Shown: positions 26,964 to 37,113, counted from the stretch's first letter. The stretch is 64,000 nt of DNA from SAR202-VII-2 sp965263165 (GCA_965263165.1 OZ253584.1:992001-1056000); one strand, 5' to 3'. The notes: generated from the sequence alone by a model not told the origin. Program-made: numbers and translations.

Positions 26964-28233
26964 CATCCTAACCTTCCTGCCCCGAGTACGAGACCTTTGC
27001 GTAATCCCCATTGATGCGCCGTTTGGTTGGAATGAGGGTTCTGGCGGGGATTGGGGGGCCTGATGGCGGCCTGCGGCCTGGCTCTCCTCCCCGGTCTCCC
27101 TGACTTCTCAGGGCTTCCCGGGCGCTTCCATCCCCGGCGGGCACACGCCGCCCCCGGCGGTCAGGCGGCATCCAGCAGAAGACGGTCCGCCCGCCGCAGG
27201 TTGTATGCCGCACACTTGAAGAACAGCTCCGTGGCGTTCCGCGCTAGCCCCATGTACCGCACCCGCCGGTAGCCGTAGGTCCGCTTCAGCGTCCCAAACA
27301 CCTTCTCCACCGCCGACCGCTGCTGTGCTATCAGTGCGTTCCGCCGCTGCTCCCACGGCGGCAGCACCGGATGATGCTTGTCCGCCCGCCGCATGATCCG
27401 GTCCTTGATGCCCAGGGACTTGAGCCAGGCACTCCGCTGCTTCGACCCGTAGGCCTTGTCCGCATACACCGCCGCCTCATCTCCCCTCACCAACGCCTCC
27501 GCCACTTCCGTATCGTTCACGTTGGCCGGCGTCAGCACCGCCTCCCGGATCAGCCCTGACCCTGCATCCACCCCCACGTGCGCCTTGTAGCCGAACTGCG
27601 ACACCCCCCGCTGGCGCGTGAACCGCGCATCGGGGTCGGTCTCGCTCGGCGCTCCCGGCCGCCTCCCTCGCAGCGAAGGACGCTTCGCCTGCGCCTCCAC
27701 GATGGTCGCATCGAGGAGCGTCCCCTTCTTCACGAAGAGGTTGCGCTGCGCCAATTGCCGGTCCATCTCCTTGAACAGTCGCAGGGCCAAACCCCGCTCC
27801 GTCACTTCCCTGCGGAAGCGGCTGATCGTCGAGTGGTCGGGGACGGCGTCCTCCAGGCCAAGCCCCACGAACCGCTTGAACGAGACCCGGTCCCACAGCG
27901 CTTCCTCGATCGCTTCGTCGGAAGCGTCATACCACTGCTGGAGCACCATGACCTTGACCATCACCACCGGCGGATAGCTCGGACGGCCTGACGGGGCGGC
28001 ATAGATGCCCTTGACCACGTTGGCCAACTTCTTCCAGTCCAGCATCGCCTCGAGCCGCTCCAACTTCCCGTTCCGTCCGACTCGGTCCGGGAGAAGCACC
28101 TCAATGAACGACTGTCCACGTATCGTTCGGTGCATGGCTTCCCCTCCTTGGCGTTGGCTCTCCGTGCTGATTGTGCCTGACCAGAAAGAGGTTATGCAAA
28201 GGTCTCGTACTCGGGGGCAGGAAGGGGAGGATG
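26964..28233 (-). mobile_element. IS5-family insertion sequence with imperfect terminal repeats
   Basis: This element of about 1.27 kb holds one transposase gene. The ends are inverted: the left end (about 26964-27000) and right end (about 28196-28233) share CATCCT, then CTTCCTGCCCC, then GAGTACGAGACCTTTGC. The right end has one extra C, and three bases differ between the first two blocks. No matching target-site duplication is visible, so outer limits are uncertain by several bases. The left end lies about 95 bp upstream of the GNAT gene. Confidence 0.75.
27161..28135 (-). CDS. IS5-family transposase
   Basis: This is a 324-residue, apparently intact DDE transposase. Acidic residues can be placed in LLDATIVEAQAKR (D), AAVYADKAYGSK (D) and SAVEKVFGTLKRTYGYRR (E, with the family Y-2-R-3-E-6-K surroundings). 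The N-terminal DUF772-type part contains YPPVVMVKVMVLQQWYDASDEAIEEAL. It is flanked by the inverted repeats of its element. Confidence 0.93.
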   Translation of the reverse strand: MHRTIRGQSFIEVLLPDRVGRNGKLERLEAMLDWKKLANVVKGIYAAPSGRPSYPPVVMVKVMVLQQWYDASDEAIEEALWDRVSFKRFVGLGLEDAVPDHSTISRFRREVTERGLALRLFKEMDRQLAQRNLFVKKGTLLDATIVEAQAKRPSLRGRRPGAPSETDPDARFTRQRGVSQFGYKAHVGVDAGSGLIREAVLTPANVNDTEVAEALVRGDEAAVYADKAYGSKQRSAWLKSLGIKDRIMRRADKHHPVLPPWEQRRNALIAQQRSAVEKVFGTLKRTYGYRRVRYMGLARNATELFFKCAAYNLRRADRLLLDAA

Positions 28234-28488
28234 CTCACGCCGCGCGCTTGAAGCAACGTCCATGGGAAATATACCGGGGAACCTCTGAACAAGCCGCCAG
28301 CGCGACCATCTTCCCTAGCTGACTATGCCGCAGGCCACGGACTTACTCAGGGCATCCCTGGCGCACGGTTGGCAGTCTGCACGATTGACAGCCCAAGGGC
28401 GCCCAAGTAGAGTCCCTTCGTTGAACGGGGAAGAAGAACGAGGGAATTGGCGCTAGGGAAGAACCTGGGGAGAATGAGGAGGAGTATC

Positions 28489-29613
28489 ATGCCCGGAGTT
28501 GTCGACGCCGACACGCATATCATTGAGCCGAGCGCGATTTGGGAAAGCATCGACGAGGGCATGTGGCCCCGCCGTCCCGTGCAAATCAAAGTCCCCGGAG
28601 ACACCGTCTACGGCAAGTCCAACGCCTTCTGGCTGATAGACGGGAATATCTTTCCGCGGCCTGCGGGCAAGGGCGGGTTCGGGCTGCACACTCCTTCAGG
28701 GGCGGACAGAGAGATCGAGCGCAAGGACATCCACATGGGCTCGCGCGAGATGACCGACGTGGCGGTCCGTCTGCAGGACATGGACGCTCGCGGCGTGGAC
28801 ATCCAGGTGGTGTACCCCACCCTCTTCCTCATCTACATCACCGACGACGTTGACCTAGAGGTCTCGCTGTGCCGAGCCTACAACGACTTCATGGGCAGGG
28901 CCAGTAACGAGTCCGGCGGCCGCATCAGGTGGGTCGTGATCCCGCCCCTCCACTCCATTGACGACTCCATCCAGGAGATTCGAAAGGGCAAGGAGGACGG
29001 GGCGGTTGGCGTTTTCTTCCGGGGCATCGAGGGGGAGAGGTCCGTAGCGGACCCCTACTTCTACCCGATCTATGAAGAGGCGAACAGCTTGGACATCCCC
29101 ATTACTATCCATACGGGGGCCGGTTCCAGGGCAATCTCCAGTGCGTTCGACTTCGACCTGAGCACGCCGTTTGCCCACGTGCGCATGATTCCCCTGATGG
29201 CTTTCAGGGACATCGTTGGCAACAAAATCCCTGAGAAGTTCCCAGGCCTCCGCTTTGCCTTCGTGGAGGCGGCGGCTTCCTGGGTGCCCTATATGCTGCA
29301 CGTCCTGCGGCGCTTCGCCCGCGCCACCATCCAGCTTTCCGGCTCAGGGCCGGACAGGGCGGACAACGGCTGGGGGCCGCAGCTCTTCCAAGATTACAAC
29401 CTCTACGTCGCCTGCGAAGCCGACGAGAACCTACCGGTGCTGCTCCAGTACACCGGCGGCGACAATATGATCATCGGGTCGGACTACGGACACCAGGACC
29501 CCTCGGAGGAAGCGCAGTTGGTAAGGACGTTCCGTGCCCGCACCGACGTGCCCGCCGAGGCCGTCGAGCGCATCCTCTGCGACAACCCTCACCGCCTGTA
29601 CGGCCTGTCCTAA
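28489..29613 (+). CDS. Amidohydrolase-2 family protein (distinct subgroup)
   Basis: This 374-residue TIM-barrel metal hydrolase/decarboxylase has DADTHIIEP for the N-terminal Asp-x-His, TIHTGAGSRAI for the central histidine and IGSDYGHQDPSEE for the C-terminal Asp. It is shorter than, and clearly divergent from, the tandem trio at 8-12 kb. The start is the ATG at 28489, with AGGAGGAG just upstream; the frame reaching back to 28447 begins at a TTG. It is convergent with the aminotransferase gene. Substrate unknown. Confidence 0.88.
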   Translation: MPGVVDADTHIIEPSAIWESIDEGMWPRRPVQIKVPGDTVYGKSNAFWLIDGNIFPRPAGKGGFGLHTPSGADREIERKDIHMGSREMTDVAVRLQDMDARGVDIQVVYPTLFLIYITDDVDLEVSLCRAYNDFMGRASNESGGRIRWVVIPPLHSIDDSIQEIRKGKEDGAVGVFFRGIEGERSVADPYFYPIYEEANSLDIPITIHTGAGSRAISSAFDFDLSTPFAHVRMIPLMAFRDIVGNKIPEKFPGLRFAFVEAAASWVPYMLHVLRRFARATIQLSGSGPDRADNGWGPQLFQDYNLYVACEADENLPVLLQYTGGDNMIIGSDYGHQDPSEEAQLVRTFRARTDVPAEAVERILCDNPHRLYGLS

Positions 29614-29625
29614 GTACGGCGAGGG

Positions 29626-30591
29626 CTATGCCGCTCCTGCGTTCGCCAGCGCCTGCTGCACGACGTCCACGCCCACCGTCTCCGTGAAGGCAGCCAGCAG
29701 GCGGTTCGTGATGGGTCCTGGGAAAGGCCCCGGAACGGGAACCCGGTCCACCATCGAGATGGGTTCGATGAAGGGGCTGGCGGCGGTCAGGAAGACCTCT
29801 TCGGCGTTGTAGAGGTCGTGGACGTCAAGGTCGTCTTCCACCACCTCAATGCCCAAGCCGCGGGCTAGGTCCATGAGCGTGGAGCGGCTGACGCCCGGCA
29901 GGATGGTGCGCCGTTTGGAGGTCAGAAGCCGTCCCTGGTCCACCATGAAGAAGTTGGCGCGCGACGCCTCGGCGATGCACCCCCGCATATCCAGCATCAG
30001 GGCGATGGCTCCCGGCTCCGCTCGCTGCGCCTCGAGGTCGGCCATGGCGTGAGCCAGCTTGTTGTGCAGCTTGGACTTCACGTCCACGCTCTGGGGGTCG
30101 TCGACGCGGATGCGGGATGTCAGCAGGTGACCCCCTTCCAGATAGTGCTTGGCCATGGACTTCCAACGAATGGGGTCGTTGTGGAGCAGGACGGTGGGCC
30201 TGGGGGTGGGGCCGTCCGGGGTGGGGGCCACAACGCCGTCACCGCGGGTGATGCGCCAGACCATGCGAAAGTCGTCAGAGGGCCCCAAGAGATGGAGGTT
30301 GCTCTTGGTTACTTCGATGCTGAGATCCATCATCTCGCTCTGCGACATCTGCGGGTCTATGCGTAGATAGCGCAGCGACCGGTACAGACGGTCGATATGT
30401 TCCTCGTATTGGTAGGGCTTGTGGGCGTAGGTGCGGGCCACATCGTAGGCGGCGTCTCCATAGAGGAAGCCGCGGTCATAGATGGAGATGGCGGCGTTGC
30501 ACTCCTTGATGAACTCCCCGCTCAGGTAGGCGGTGCGCTCGGTATAGGTGGCGTCGCCCCTGGCGATGGCTGCGGCGGTTGCCTGTGTCAT
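29626..30591 (-). CDS. Class IV PLP-dependent aminotransferase
   Basis: This 321-residue fold-type IV aminotransferase belongs to the group of branched-chain aminotransferase, D-amino-acid transaminase and 4-amino-4-deoxychorismate lyase. The N-terminal SIYDRGFLYGDAAYDVART is classic. DVKSKLHNKLAHAMA carries the likely PLP lysine, and IAEASRANFFMV and ILPGVSRSTL are the cofactor phosphate-binding segments. The exact substrate cannot be set from sequence. It is last in the long leftward gene array, 94 bp after the HyuB fusion gene. Confidence 0.9.
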   Translation of the reverse strand: MTQATAAAIARGDATYTERTAYLSGEFIKECNAAISIYDRGFLYGDAAYDVARTYAHKPYQYEEHIDRLYRSLRYLRIDPQMSQSEMMDLSIEVTKSNLHLLGPSDDFRMVWRITRGDGVVAPTPDGPTPRPTVLLHNDPIRWKSMAKHYLEGGHLLTSRIRVDDPQSVDVKSKLHNKLAHAMADLEAQRAEPGAIALMLDMRGCIAEASRANFFMVDQGRLLTSKRRTILPGVSRSTLMDLARGLGIEVVEDDLDVHDLYNAEEVFLTAASPFIEPISMVDRVPVPGPFPGPITNRLLAAFTETVGVDVVQQALANAGAA

Positions 30592-30685
30592 GAGCCTCCT
30601 CCTTGGTGCCTTCCCGCTTCACGACGCTGTGCAGCATGCCGGCGTTTCCCCGTCGCGGCATACGTCAGGTCTGCTCTCCCGTCCC

Positions 30686-32869
30686 TTACGGAGACTGCCA
30701 CGCGGCCGCCGCCTGCCGCCAGTCCAGTGAATCGTACATTGTGGGGTCGCTCTTGCGGCGGGGCTGAACGTCGAGAAGCATACCGCAGTTGGGGCAGGAA
30801 ACCTCGCGCAGGATGAACAGGTCCACCCAGCCGAAGACGTTCCACCGGCTATAGGAATCGATGGGCACTTCTCGAAGATGGCCCTGCCGCCGAAAGTCCT
30901 CCGTGGCCGGCCCCAGGCGATGATGACAGCGCTGGCAATGCCAGGCGGGCGCGCCGTTGTCGGGGAACAGGCTCACAGCATCGCCCAAGGAAAGAATCGG
31001 AGTGATGTCCGTTCCGTCCGGCGACGCGATCGCGGGCGCGTCGCCGGGGCGCCGCTCGCAGCGCAGAGCGTCCCGAAGCGACGCCGTCTCATCAGCATCG
31101 ATTGTCTTGCTCTGCGGGTCGATGACGACGCCGTAAACGGCGCGGCAGGCCTCAAGGGAGCAGGCGTCGGTGAGGTAGTCGGAGAGCACGCGCTGGGGGT
31201 CGCGCTCCAGGGGGTCGCCATAGCCAGCGCCGCCGGTCTGCACGGCCACGTAGACGTCCCCGCTGCTCAGCCTGACGACCTCCCGGGACTTGATGACGCG
31301 ATCGCTGCGGGATGCGAGCTGCTCGTAGGCGTAGGGATAGTTCCCGGAGGCCATCTGTTCATAGACATCTGCGCCGCGAAGGAGGAAGCTGGGCTGTGCG
31401 GGTGCCGGCAAGCCTCCATAGAGCCCGCGGGCCTCCGGATAGGCTGAACACCCGGCCAGGTTGAGGAGTTGCATGCGGCTTCTGCCGCGGTGGGGCGTGA
31501 GCGCTTGCTCTGTGCCCAGCCCGCCCCGGAACTTGCCCGGGCCGCCCGTGTCGGACGTGTGCTTGCGATAGAGGTACAGCACCGGATAGAGGCGCTCGTA
31601 GACCTCTATATTGCCCAGGGCCATCATGGGCCCTCCGGGCAAGTGAACGGAGTCGGGGCCGTCGCGGAAGCTGAGAGCGCCGCCACCACCGGCCTCGTCG
31701 ATGAGGGTGATGGCGTAGGTCTCGCCTCTCCGGTTGAGGCCGGAGACCACGGGGCGCTTGGTGGAGGGGACCCAGTTTGCCTGAGCCTCGTCACGGTAGC
31801 GCTCGGTGGCTGCGAACATCTTGCTGACAGCGGTGGACACCAGGCTCTGGGCCAACGCCCCGACGGCCGTTGCCCCCTGCCCCACGCCTGCGGGGTGCAG
31901 AGCGTGCACGATGGTGGCCGGCTTGGAAAGGACATCCACGTTGCGGAAGAAGGCGGCCGGGGCCCAGGGAAGATCGTAGCAAAGCTCCGTGAGGATGGAT
32001 GCGATGGCGCACCCTTCCAGCAGGCTGCGCGTGGCGTTCACCATTGCCGGGGCCTGGTTGCTAGAGTCCCGGAAGTCCAGCGTCAGGCGATCCCCCTCCT
32101 TGGTGGCCACGAGCCTGACCCGGTACAACCTGCGGTAGTCCAGGAAGCCTTCCTGCCGCCAGGTCCCGTCCGGCAGCTCCCGCAGGCGGCGGGCGAAGGC
32201 CTCCTGGGCCAGGTCAAGGATCTGTTCCTGGACCTCCATGAACGTGTCCTTGCCGTACTGCTGGATGATTTCGCGCATGCGGGTGCGGGTGCGAGTGATG
32301 GCCGCCAGACGGCCTCGCATATCCAGCCCGTTGAACGCTGGGGTGCGGCTATTGCGCACGATCGCTTCTTCGATGTCGTTTCGGACAACGCCGCGCTCAA
32401 CGACCTTGACCGGCGGGATCAGGGGCGCTTCGCCGTAGATGTCCTTGGCCTGAGCGCCGTACCCGCCGGCAAGAGGGCCGCCGACGTCCATCTCGTGGAG
32501 GGATACGCCGGTCCAGGCGACGATGTCGTCCTCCCAGAAGATGGGAGCGACCATGACGGTGTCGTTCTGGTGGGTCGCGCCTGCCCACGGGTCGTTGGTG
32601 TAGAAGATGTCGCCGTCGAAGATGCCGGGGTTTTCGGCGAACCGTTCGAGGACGTACTTGACCGTGACGTCGAAGCTCAGGGACAGGGCCATGACGTAAT
32701 GACCCACGGCCAGGGCCTCGCCGGAGGGCGTGATGATTGAAGAGTTGACGTCGTAGGCTTCATACACCGTCGGGGAGCCGGACGTGCGCACGGTGACCCC
32801 GATCTGCTCGTCGTTGATAGCCTGAAGCCGGTGACGAAGGACCTGCAACGTGACCGCATCGACAGCCAT
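30686..32869 (-). CDS. HyuB-type subunit fused to acetone-carboxylase-gamma-like zinc domain
   Basis: This 727-residue protein has a hydantoinase B/oxoprolinase-type catalytic subunit (about 1-560) with TNDPWAGATHQND and VSLHEMDVGGPLAGG as the metal-binding region. It continues, after a linker, into a domain with HCQRCH (about residue 640) and SCPNCGMLLDV (about 700). The second motif looks like the gamma subunit of acetone carboxylase, normally a separate protein. It starts nine bases after the adjacent HyuA stop. Together the pair resembles an ATP-dependent acetone-carboxylase-type complex with alpha and gamma fused; the substrate is unproven. Confidence 0.85.
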   Translation of the reverse strand: MAVDAVTLQVLRHRLQAINDEQIGVTVRTSGSPTVYEAYDVNSSIITPSGEALAVGHYVMALSLSFDVTVKYVLERFAENPGIFDGDIFYTNDPWAGATHQNDTVMVAPIFWEDDIVAWTGVSLHEMDVGGPLAGGYGAQAKDIYGEAPLIPPVKVVERGVVRNDIEEAIVRNSRTPAFNGLDMRGRLAAITRTRTRMREIIQQYGKDTFMEVQEQILDLAQEAFARRLRELPDGTWRQEGFLDYRRLYRVRLVATKEGDRLTLDFRDSSNQAPAMVNATRSLLEGCAIASILTELCYDLPWAPAAFFRNVDVLSKPATIVHALHPAGVGQGATAVGALAQSLVSTAVSKMFAATERYRDEAQANWVPSTKRPVVSGLNRRGETYAITLIDEAGGGGALSFRDGPDSVHLPGGPMMALGNIEVYERLYPVLYLYRKHTSDTGGPGKFRGGLGTEQALTPHRGRSRMQLLNLAGCSAYPEARGLYGGLPAPAQPSFLLRGADVYEQMASGNYPYAYEQLASRSDRVIKSREVVRLSSGDVYVAVQTGGAGYGDPLERDPQRVLSDYLTDACSLEACRAVYGVVIDPQSKTIDADETASLRDALRCERRPGDAPAIASPDGTDITPILSLGDAVSLFPDNGAPAWHCQRCHHRLGPATEDFRRQGHLREVPIDSYSRWNVFGWVDLFILREVSCPNCGMLLDVQPRRKSDPTMYDSLDWRQAAAAWQSP

Positions 32870-32878
32870 AGCCGCCTC

Positions 32879-34996
32879 CTAAAGATCGACGCGAATGGCG
32901 CCGAAGGCGTCAACTTCGCCCTGTGCGCCGTTGGGAATGACAATGGTGTCGCCCGTGCGCTCGATGATGCACGGGCCCTTGAGAACGTTGCCGTACCGCA
33001 ACCTGCCGCCGTCGTAGACGTCTGCGGGAACGAAGCGGCCCAACGACGGGAAGTAGGCGTCTCGAACGCCCTCGAGCGCCGCGGTGGCGTCGGCGTTGGG
33101 TTGCCCGGCGGCCTGGCCCCTAGGCGGCGTCGCCGGCGAGGCCGCGCCGTCCACCCGGACCTTGACCACTTCCACCCCAACCTGGCTAAACCCGGAGCCC
33201 TGGCCGTAGATGTCCTCATACTGCCGTTCGAAGCGCTCCTGAAGGGCCGCGGCCTCCTCCGCCGAGACCTGCCCGCTGACGACGAGGGGCAACTCGTGGA
33301 CTTGGAGACGGTATTTCATGAAGAGAGACCGCGTTATCCGCACGCGGTCTTCCGACCAGCCCTCCCTTGCGAACTGCTCCAAGACCTGCCGCTCCAGGCT
33401 GGCGATGAGGCCGTTCAATGCGTTGCGGTCATTCTGGGTGAAGGGAGCGATCGCTATGAACGAGTGCTCCAGCGTGTGGATGACGTCTCCTCGGACCATG
33501 CCCAGGGCTGAGAACACACTGGAGGCCTCGGGGACGTAGAGACTCTTGACGTGGAGGTCCTGGGCCAGGAAGGGGATGTGGATGCCGCTGGCGCCACCGT
33601 AGGCCAGCAGGGAGAACTCGCGGGGGTCGTGGCCGCTTTCGATGGTGAGCTTGCTGATCATGTCGGCCATGCGGGCGTTGACGATGGTGAAAGCGCCCAC
33701 GGCCATCTCCTCCATCGTCATTCCGACCTCGCGGCCGACGCGGCTCAACGCCTGCTCCGCTTTGGACTTGTCCAGGGATATCGCGCCGCCCAGCACTTGC
33801 GCGGGATTGAGATAGCCCAAGACGAGGTCGACGTCTGTGACCGTGGCTTCCTCCCCTCCCAGGCCATAGGCGGCCGGGCCGGGCCGGGCGCCGGCGCTTT
33901 CAGGGCCGACTTTGGGAACACCCGTTGCGTCTACGGAGACGATGCTTCCGCCTCCGGCGCCGATGGACTTGATGGCGACTTTGGGGCAATAGAAGGTGTA
34001 CTTGTCCACCGCCGGAACCGTCTCCAGCAGCAGCTCGCCCTTGAGCAGCAGGCTCACGTCGAAGGAGGTGCCACCCATGTCGACGCAGATGAGGTTGCCC
34101 TCGCCGTAGTTGTTGGAGAAGAGACGCCCGCCTATGGCCCCGCCGACCGGCCCCGAGTCGAGGGTCAGCAGCGGGTTCTGACAGGCATCGGGAACGCTGG
34201 TGAGGCCGCCCCGGCAGGTCATCATGAGCAGCCCGCCGGTAAGACCGTTCTCGCTGAGCCGCTCCTCGAGGCGCTGGGCGTACCGGGCCACTGCGGGGCC
34301 CAGGTAGGCGGTGAGAACCGCGCTCACCGTGCGCTCATACTCGCCGAGGACCGGGGCCACCTCGTGAGAAGAGGCGACGTAGAGGTTGGGGTAGGCCTCG
34401 GCTATGAGCCGGCGGGTGCGTTGCTCGTGCTCAGGGCGGGTGAACGACCAGAGGTAGGAGACGGCCAGGGATTCTGCGCCCTCCTGGCTGACCAGTTCCT
34501 GCGCGGCGGCGGCAACACCGGCTTCGTCCAGGGGACACAGCACCTCGCCCAGCGCGTCCACCCGTTCGGCCACGCCGCGAATGAGGGCGTGAGGCACGAC
34601 GGGAGGCTCGGCCTTGAAGAGGCGGGACTGGTGGGCCACCTCTTCGGGCATAAGGCCGGCGCGCTTCTGCATGACGCGGCCTATGAAGATGGTGTCCTCG
34701 AAGCCGCTGGTGGTGATCAGGCCGGTCCGAGCGCCCTTGCGCTCGAGCAGGGCGTTGGTGCCGACGGTGCAGCCGTGAATGAATCCGGTGGTGTTCGAGA
34801 GAAGGGTCCGGAGGGGGATTCCGAGATGCTCGGACGAGGCTGCCAGCGCGTTCATGACCCCCAGCGACTGGTCTTCAGGGGTGTTGGGGCTCTTGGCCAC
34901 GCTGGCGACGCGGCCGTCGGCCTCAAGGACGACACAATCGACGAATGTGCCGCCGATGTCGACGCCGATGCGATAGGGTCCATCTTCGGGCATCAA
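32879..34996 (-). CDS. HyuA-type ATP-dependent subunit (hydantoinase A/acetone carboxylase beta-like)
   Basis: This 705-residue ASKHA-fold protein activates the substrate by ATP hydrolysis for the partner HyuB subunit. Nucleotide-binding segments are YRIGVDIGGTFVDCVVLE at the N-terminus, LICVDMGGTSFDVSLL near the middle and SIGAGGGSIVSVD. NTTGFIHGCTVGTNALLERKGA is also typical. It begins at the ATG at 34996 and is followed nine bases later by the HyuB-gamma fusion gene. Confidence 0.93.
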   Translation of the reverse strand: MMPEDGPYRIGVDIGGTFVDCVVLEADGRVASVAKSPNTPEDQSLGVMNALAASSEHLGIPLRTLLSNTTGFIHGCTVGTNALLERKGARTGLITTSGFEDTIFIGRVMQKRAGLMPEEVAHQSRLFKAEPPVVPHALIRGVAERVDALGEVLCPLDEAGVAAAAQELVSQEGAESLAVSYLWSFTRPEHEQRTRRLIAEAYPNLYVASSHEVAPVLGEYERTVSAVLTAYLGPAVARYAQRLEERLSENGLTGGLLMMTCRGGLTSVPDACQNPLLTLDSGPVGGAIGGRLFSNNYGEGNLICVDMGGTSFDVSLLLKGELLLETVPAVDKYTFYCPKVAIKSIGAGGGSIVSVDATGVPKVGPESAGARPGPAAYGLGGEEATVTDVDLVLGYLNPAQVLGGAISLDKSKAEQALSRVGREVGMTMEEMAVGAFTIVNARMADMISKLTIESGHDPREFSLLAYGGASGIHIPFLAQDLHVKSLYVPEASSVFSALGMVRGDVIHTLEHSFIAIAPFTQNDRNALNGLIASLERQVLEQFAREGWSEDRVRITRSLFMKYRLQVHELPLVVSGQVSAEEAAALQERFERQYEDIYGQGSGFSQVGVEVVKVRVDGAASPATPPRGQAAGQPNADATAALEGVRDAYFPSLGRFVPADVYDGGRLRYGNVLKGPCIIERTGDTIVIPNGAQGEVDAFGAIRVDL

Positions 34997-35212
34997 GTCC
35001 TCCGTGGCGTTGCCTGCGGCCCCAGGCGCTTGGGAGTGAGACCGTAGGTATCCTGGCCTTTCAGGCGAAAGCCGGAAGCCGGAAAGCGTTCATTCATTTC
35101 ATGCGCAAGGCGAAACGCCATACGGCCTCCGAGCGGCGGCGTAGAAACACGGCACCAACCCCGGCCACGTTCACGCTTGCGCCGCAAGCGGCGGGCGAAC
35201 TGGAAGCGGAGG

Positions 35213-37000
35213 CTAGCTGGGCTTCGCGTCGTCCGATGCAGCGCCCGCAGGGACGGCGACCTCCCGCATCGCCCTGCGCAGGTCGCGGGTTGCGTCCTCG
35301 ACAATCTGGAGGGTGTCCGGGTCTATGACCACGCCATAGTCGCGATGCGCTCCCTCAACCGAGAGCAGTTCATCCAGGACATCTTCGCGCACCATCGCCG
35401 GGTCGCGCTCCAGAGGGTCGCCCCAGCCGCCGCCGCCGCCGCGGGTTGTCCGGATCCCGTCATCATCGCCTAGCCAGCGTTCAATGGACTCGCCGCCGCC
35501 AAGGTGCTCGGACTGGCCGTCGTTATAGAGGATGTCCGCCTCGTTGGGTATACCCTGAACGCCACCGCAGAGAGGCGGAGCGGGATATTTTCCTCCCCAG
35601 ACCATGTAGTTGACCAGGGCCGTGTGGTCAAGAATCTTGATGACGGTGCGCGTGCCGGGGCCACCCCGCCACTTGCCGGGCCCACAGGAGTCGGTCATGA
35701 ACTCGCGCTGCTCCACGCGGTGCGGATACTGAATCTCGTGCATCTCCGCCGTGGTGTAGGCCATGCCGCCCCGCATACCAGAGCCGCCGCCCCAGCCGTC
35801 CAGCCCGTACGTGCCGCCCGGTCCGGCGTGCATGGTCACGAACGGTAATGCCACGTAGCGGTCGCCGGAGCGGGGGTCTGTGCCGGAAATGACGCCGGTG
35901 ACCCTGGTGTCCCAGGGGTGGCCGACCTTCTCCGGCAGGGCTTGGGATAACGCCAGAGTGACTGCCTGGGCGATCTCGGCGCCTGGGTGGAGCGTGCAGA
36001 AACCGGTGGGCGAGGCGTCGGTGGGATTGACGAGGGTGCCCTCCGGCAGGATCATCTGGACCGGCCGGAAGATGCCGTCGTTCTTGGGGATTGACTCGTC
36101 GAGAACGCTGGACAGAGCCAAGAAGGCGTAGCTCAGTGAATTACCTGCACCGCTGTTGGCGAACCCCGTTGTCTGGGGGTCTGTGCCGCTGAAGTCCATC
36201 TTCAGCTTGCCGTTGCCGATGGTGATGTCAACCTGGATCTTCAGGTCCCACTGGTAGAAGCCGTCCGAGTCCATGAATGCGACGCCGGTATAGACGCCAG
36301 CCGGCCAGGACGCCACTTCAGCAGTGAACAACCTCTCGGCGTAGTCGAGGGAGTACTCCGAGGCTTCCTTGACTGCCTCGATGCCGTACTTGGCGATGAG
36401 GCCGCGGATGCGCTTCTCCGCCACGCGGCATGAAGCGATCATGGCGCTGACGTCGCCGATGGTCCATGCCTTGAACCGGGTGTTGCGCACCACCCAGTCA
36501 AAGCGGTCCTGCTTGAGTTGCCCGCGGTCGTAGAGCTTGAAGGGAGGGTAGCGAACGCCCTCTTCGAAGATCTCGGTGGCGGCTGGGTACATGCCGCCGG
36601 GCCGTGCGCCGCCTCCCGTGCCGTCGGGCAGATGAGACCGGACAGAAACGATGAACGCCACGGCGCCATCGTGGAACACGGGCAGGGCGATGGTGGTGTC
36701 GCCTAGGTGGGAGCCGCCGGAGTAGGGGTCGTTATTGATGAACAAGTCGCCGTCGTTCACGTCTCCAGGGAACGCATCGAGGACGGCCCTCACCGAATGC
36801 TTTATCGCAGCCATGAGCACCGGCGAGCCGAGGCCCTGGGCAATGGCGCGACTCTGTGGGTCCAGGATGGCCGTGGAGAAATCGCGGCACTCGTTGGCGA
36901 TGGGCGACCGGCTGGTGCGCTCCATGGAGACGGTCATCTCCAGCGCCGCTGTGTCCAGCGCGTTGCGGATAATCTCTCTGGTGATGGTGTCCATTGCCAC
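35213..37000 (-). CDS. HyuB-type subunit (hydantoinase B/oxoprolinase)
   Basis: This 595-residue HyuB protein has NNDPYSGGSHLGDTTIALP and RSHLPDGTGGGARPGG, the canonical metal-binding region, and near the C-terminus RGGGGGWGDPLERDP. The start is uncertain by two codons: GTG at 37000 has GGAGG seven bases upstream, while ATG at 36994 has it too far away. The open frame continues to 37144 but that part overlaps the ABC permease and is spurious. The nearest HyuA gene is downstream (32879-34996), already paired with another HyuB. Confidence 0.9.
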   Translation of the reverse strand: MAMDTITREIIRNALDTAALEMTVSMERTSRSPIANECRDFSTAILDPQSRAIAQGLGSPVLMAAIKHSVRAVLDAFPGDVNDGDLFINNDPYSGGSHLGDTTIALPVFHDGAVAFIVSVRSHLPDGTGGGARPGGMYPAATEIFEEGVRYPPFKLYDRGQLKQDRFDWVVRNTRFKAWTIGDVSAMIASCRVAEKRIRGLIAKYGIEAVKEASEYSLDYAERLFTAEVASWPAGVYTGVAFMDSDGFYQWDLKIQVDITIGNGKLKMDFSGTDPQTTGFANSGAGNSLSYAFLALSSVLDESIPKNDGIFRPVQMILPEGTLVNPTDASPTGFCTLHPGAEIAQAVTLALSQALPEKVGHPWDTRVTGVISGTDPRSGDRYVALPFVTMHAGPGGTYGLDGWGGGSGMRGGMAYTTAEMHEIQYPHRVEQREFMTDSCGPGKWRGGPGTRTVIKILDHTALVNYMVWGGKYPAPPLCGGVQGIPNEADILYNDGQSEHLGGGESIERWLGDDDGIRTTRGGGGGWGDPLERDPAMVREDVLDELLSVEGAHRDYGVVIDPDTLQIVEDATRDLRRAMREVAVPAGAASDDAKPS

Positions 37001-37113
37001 GGTTCCACCTCCCTGGCTGCTGCAGTCCCTACGATACCATACGAAACGAGGCCCCGAAGCACTACGGCGGAGAGCGGGCGGCCCGCCCCTGTACACGCCA
37101 TCTCGCATGGGCG

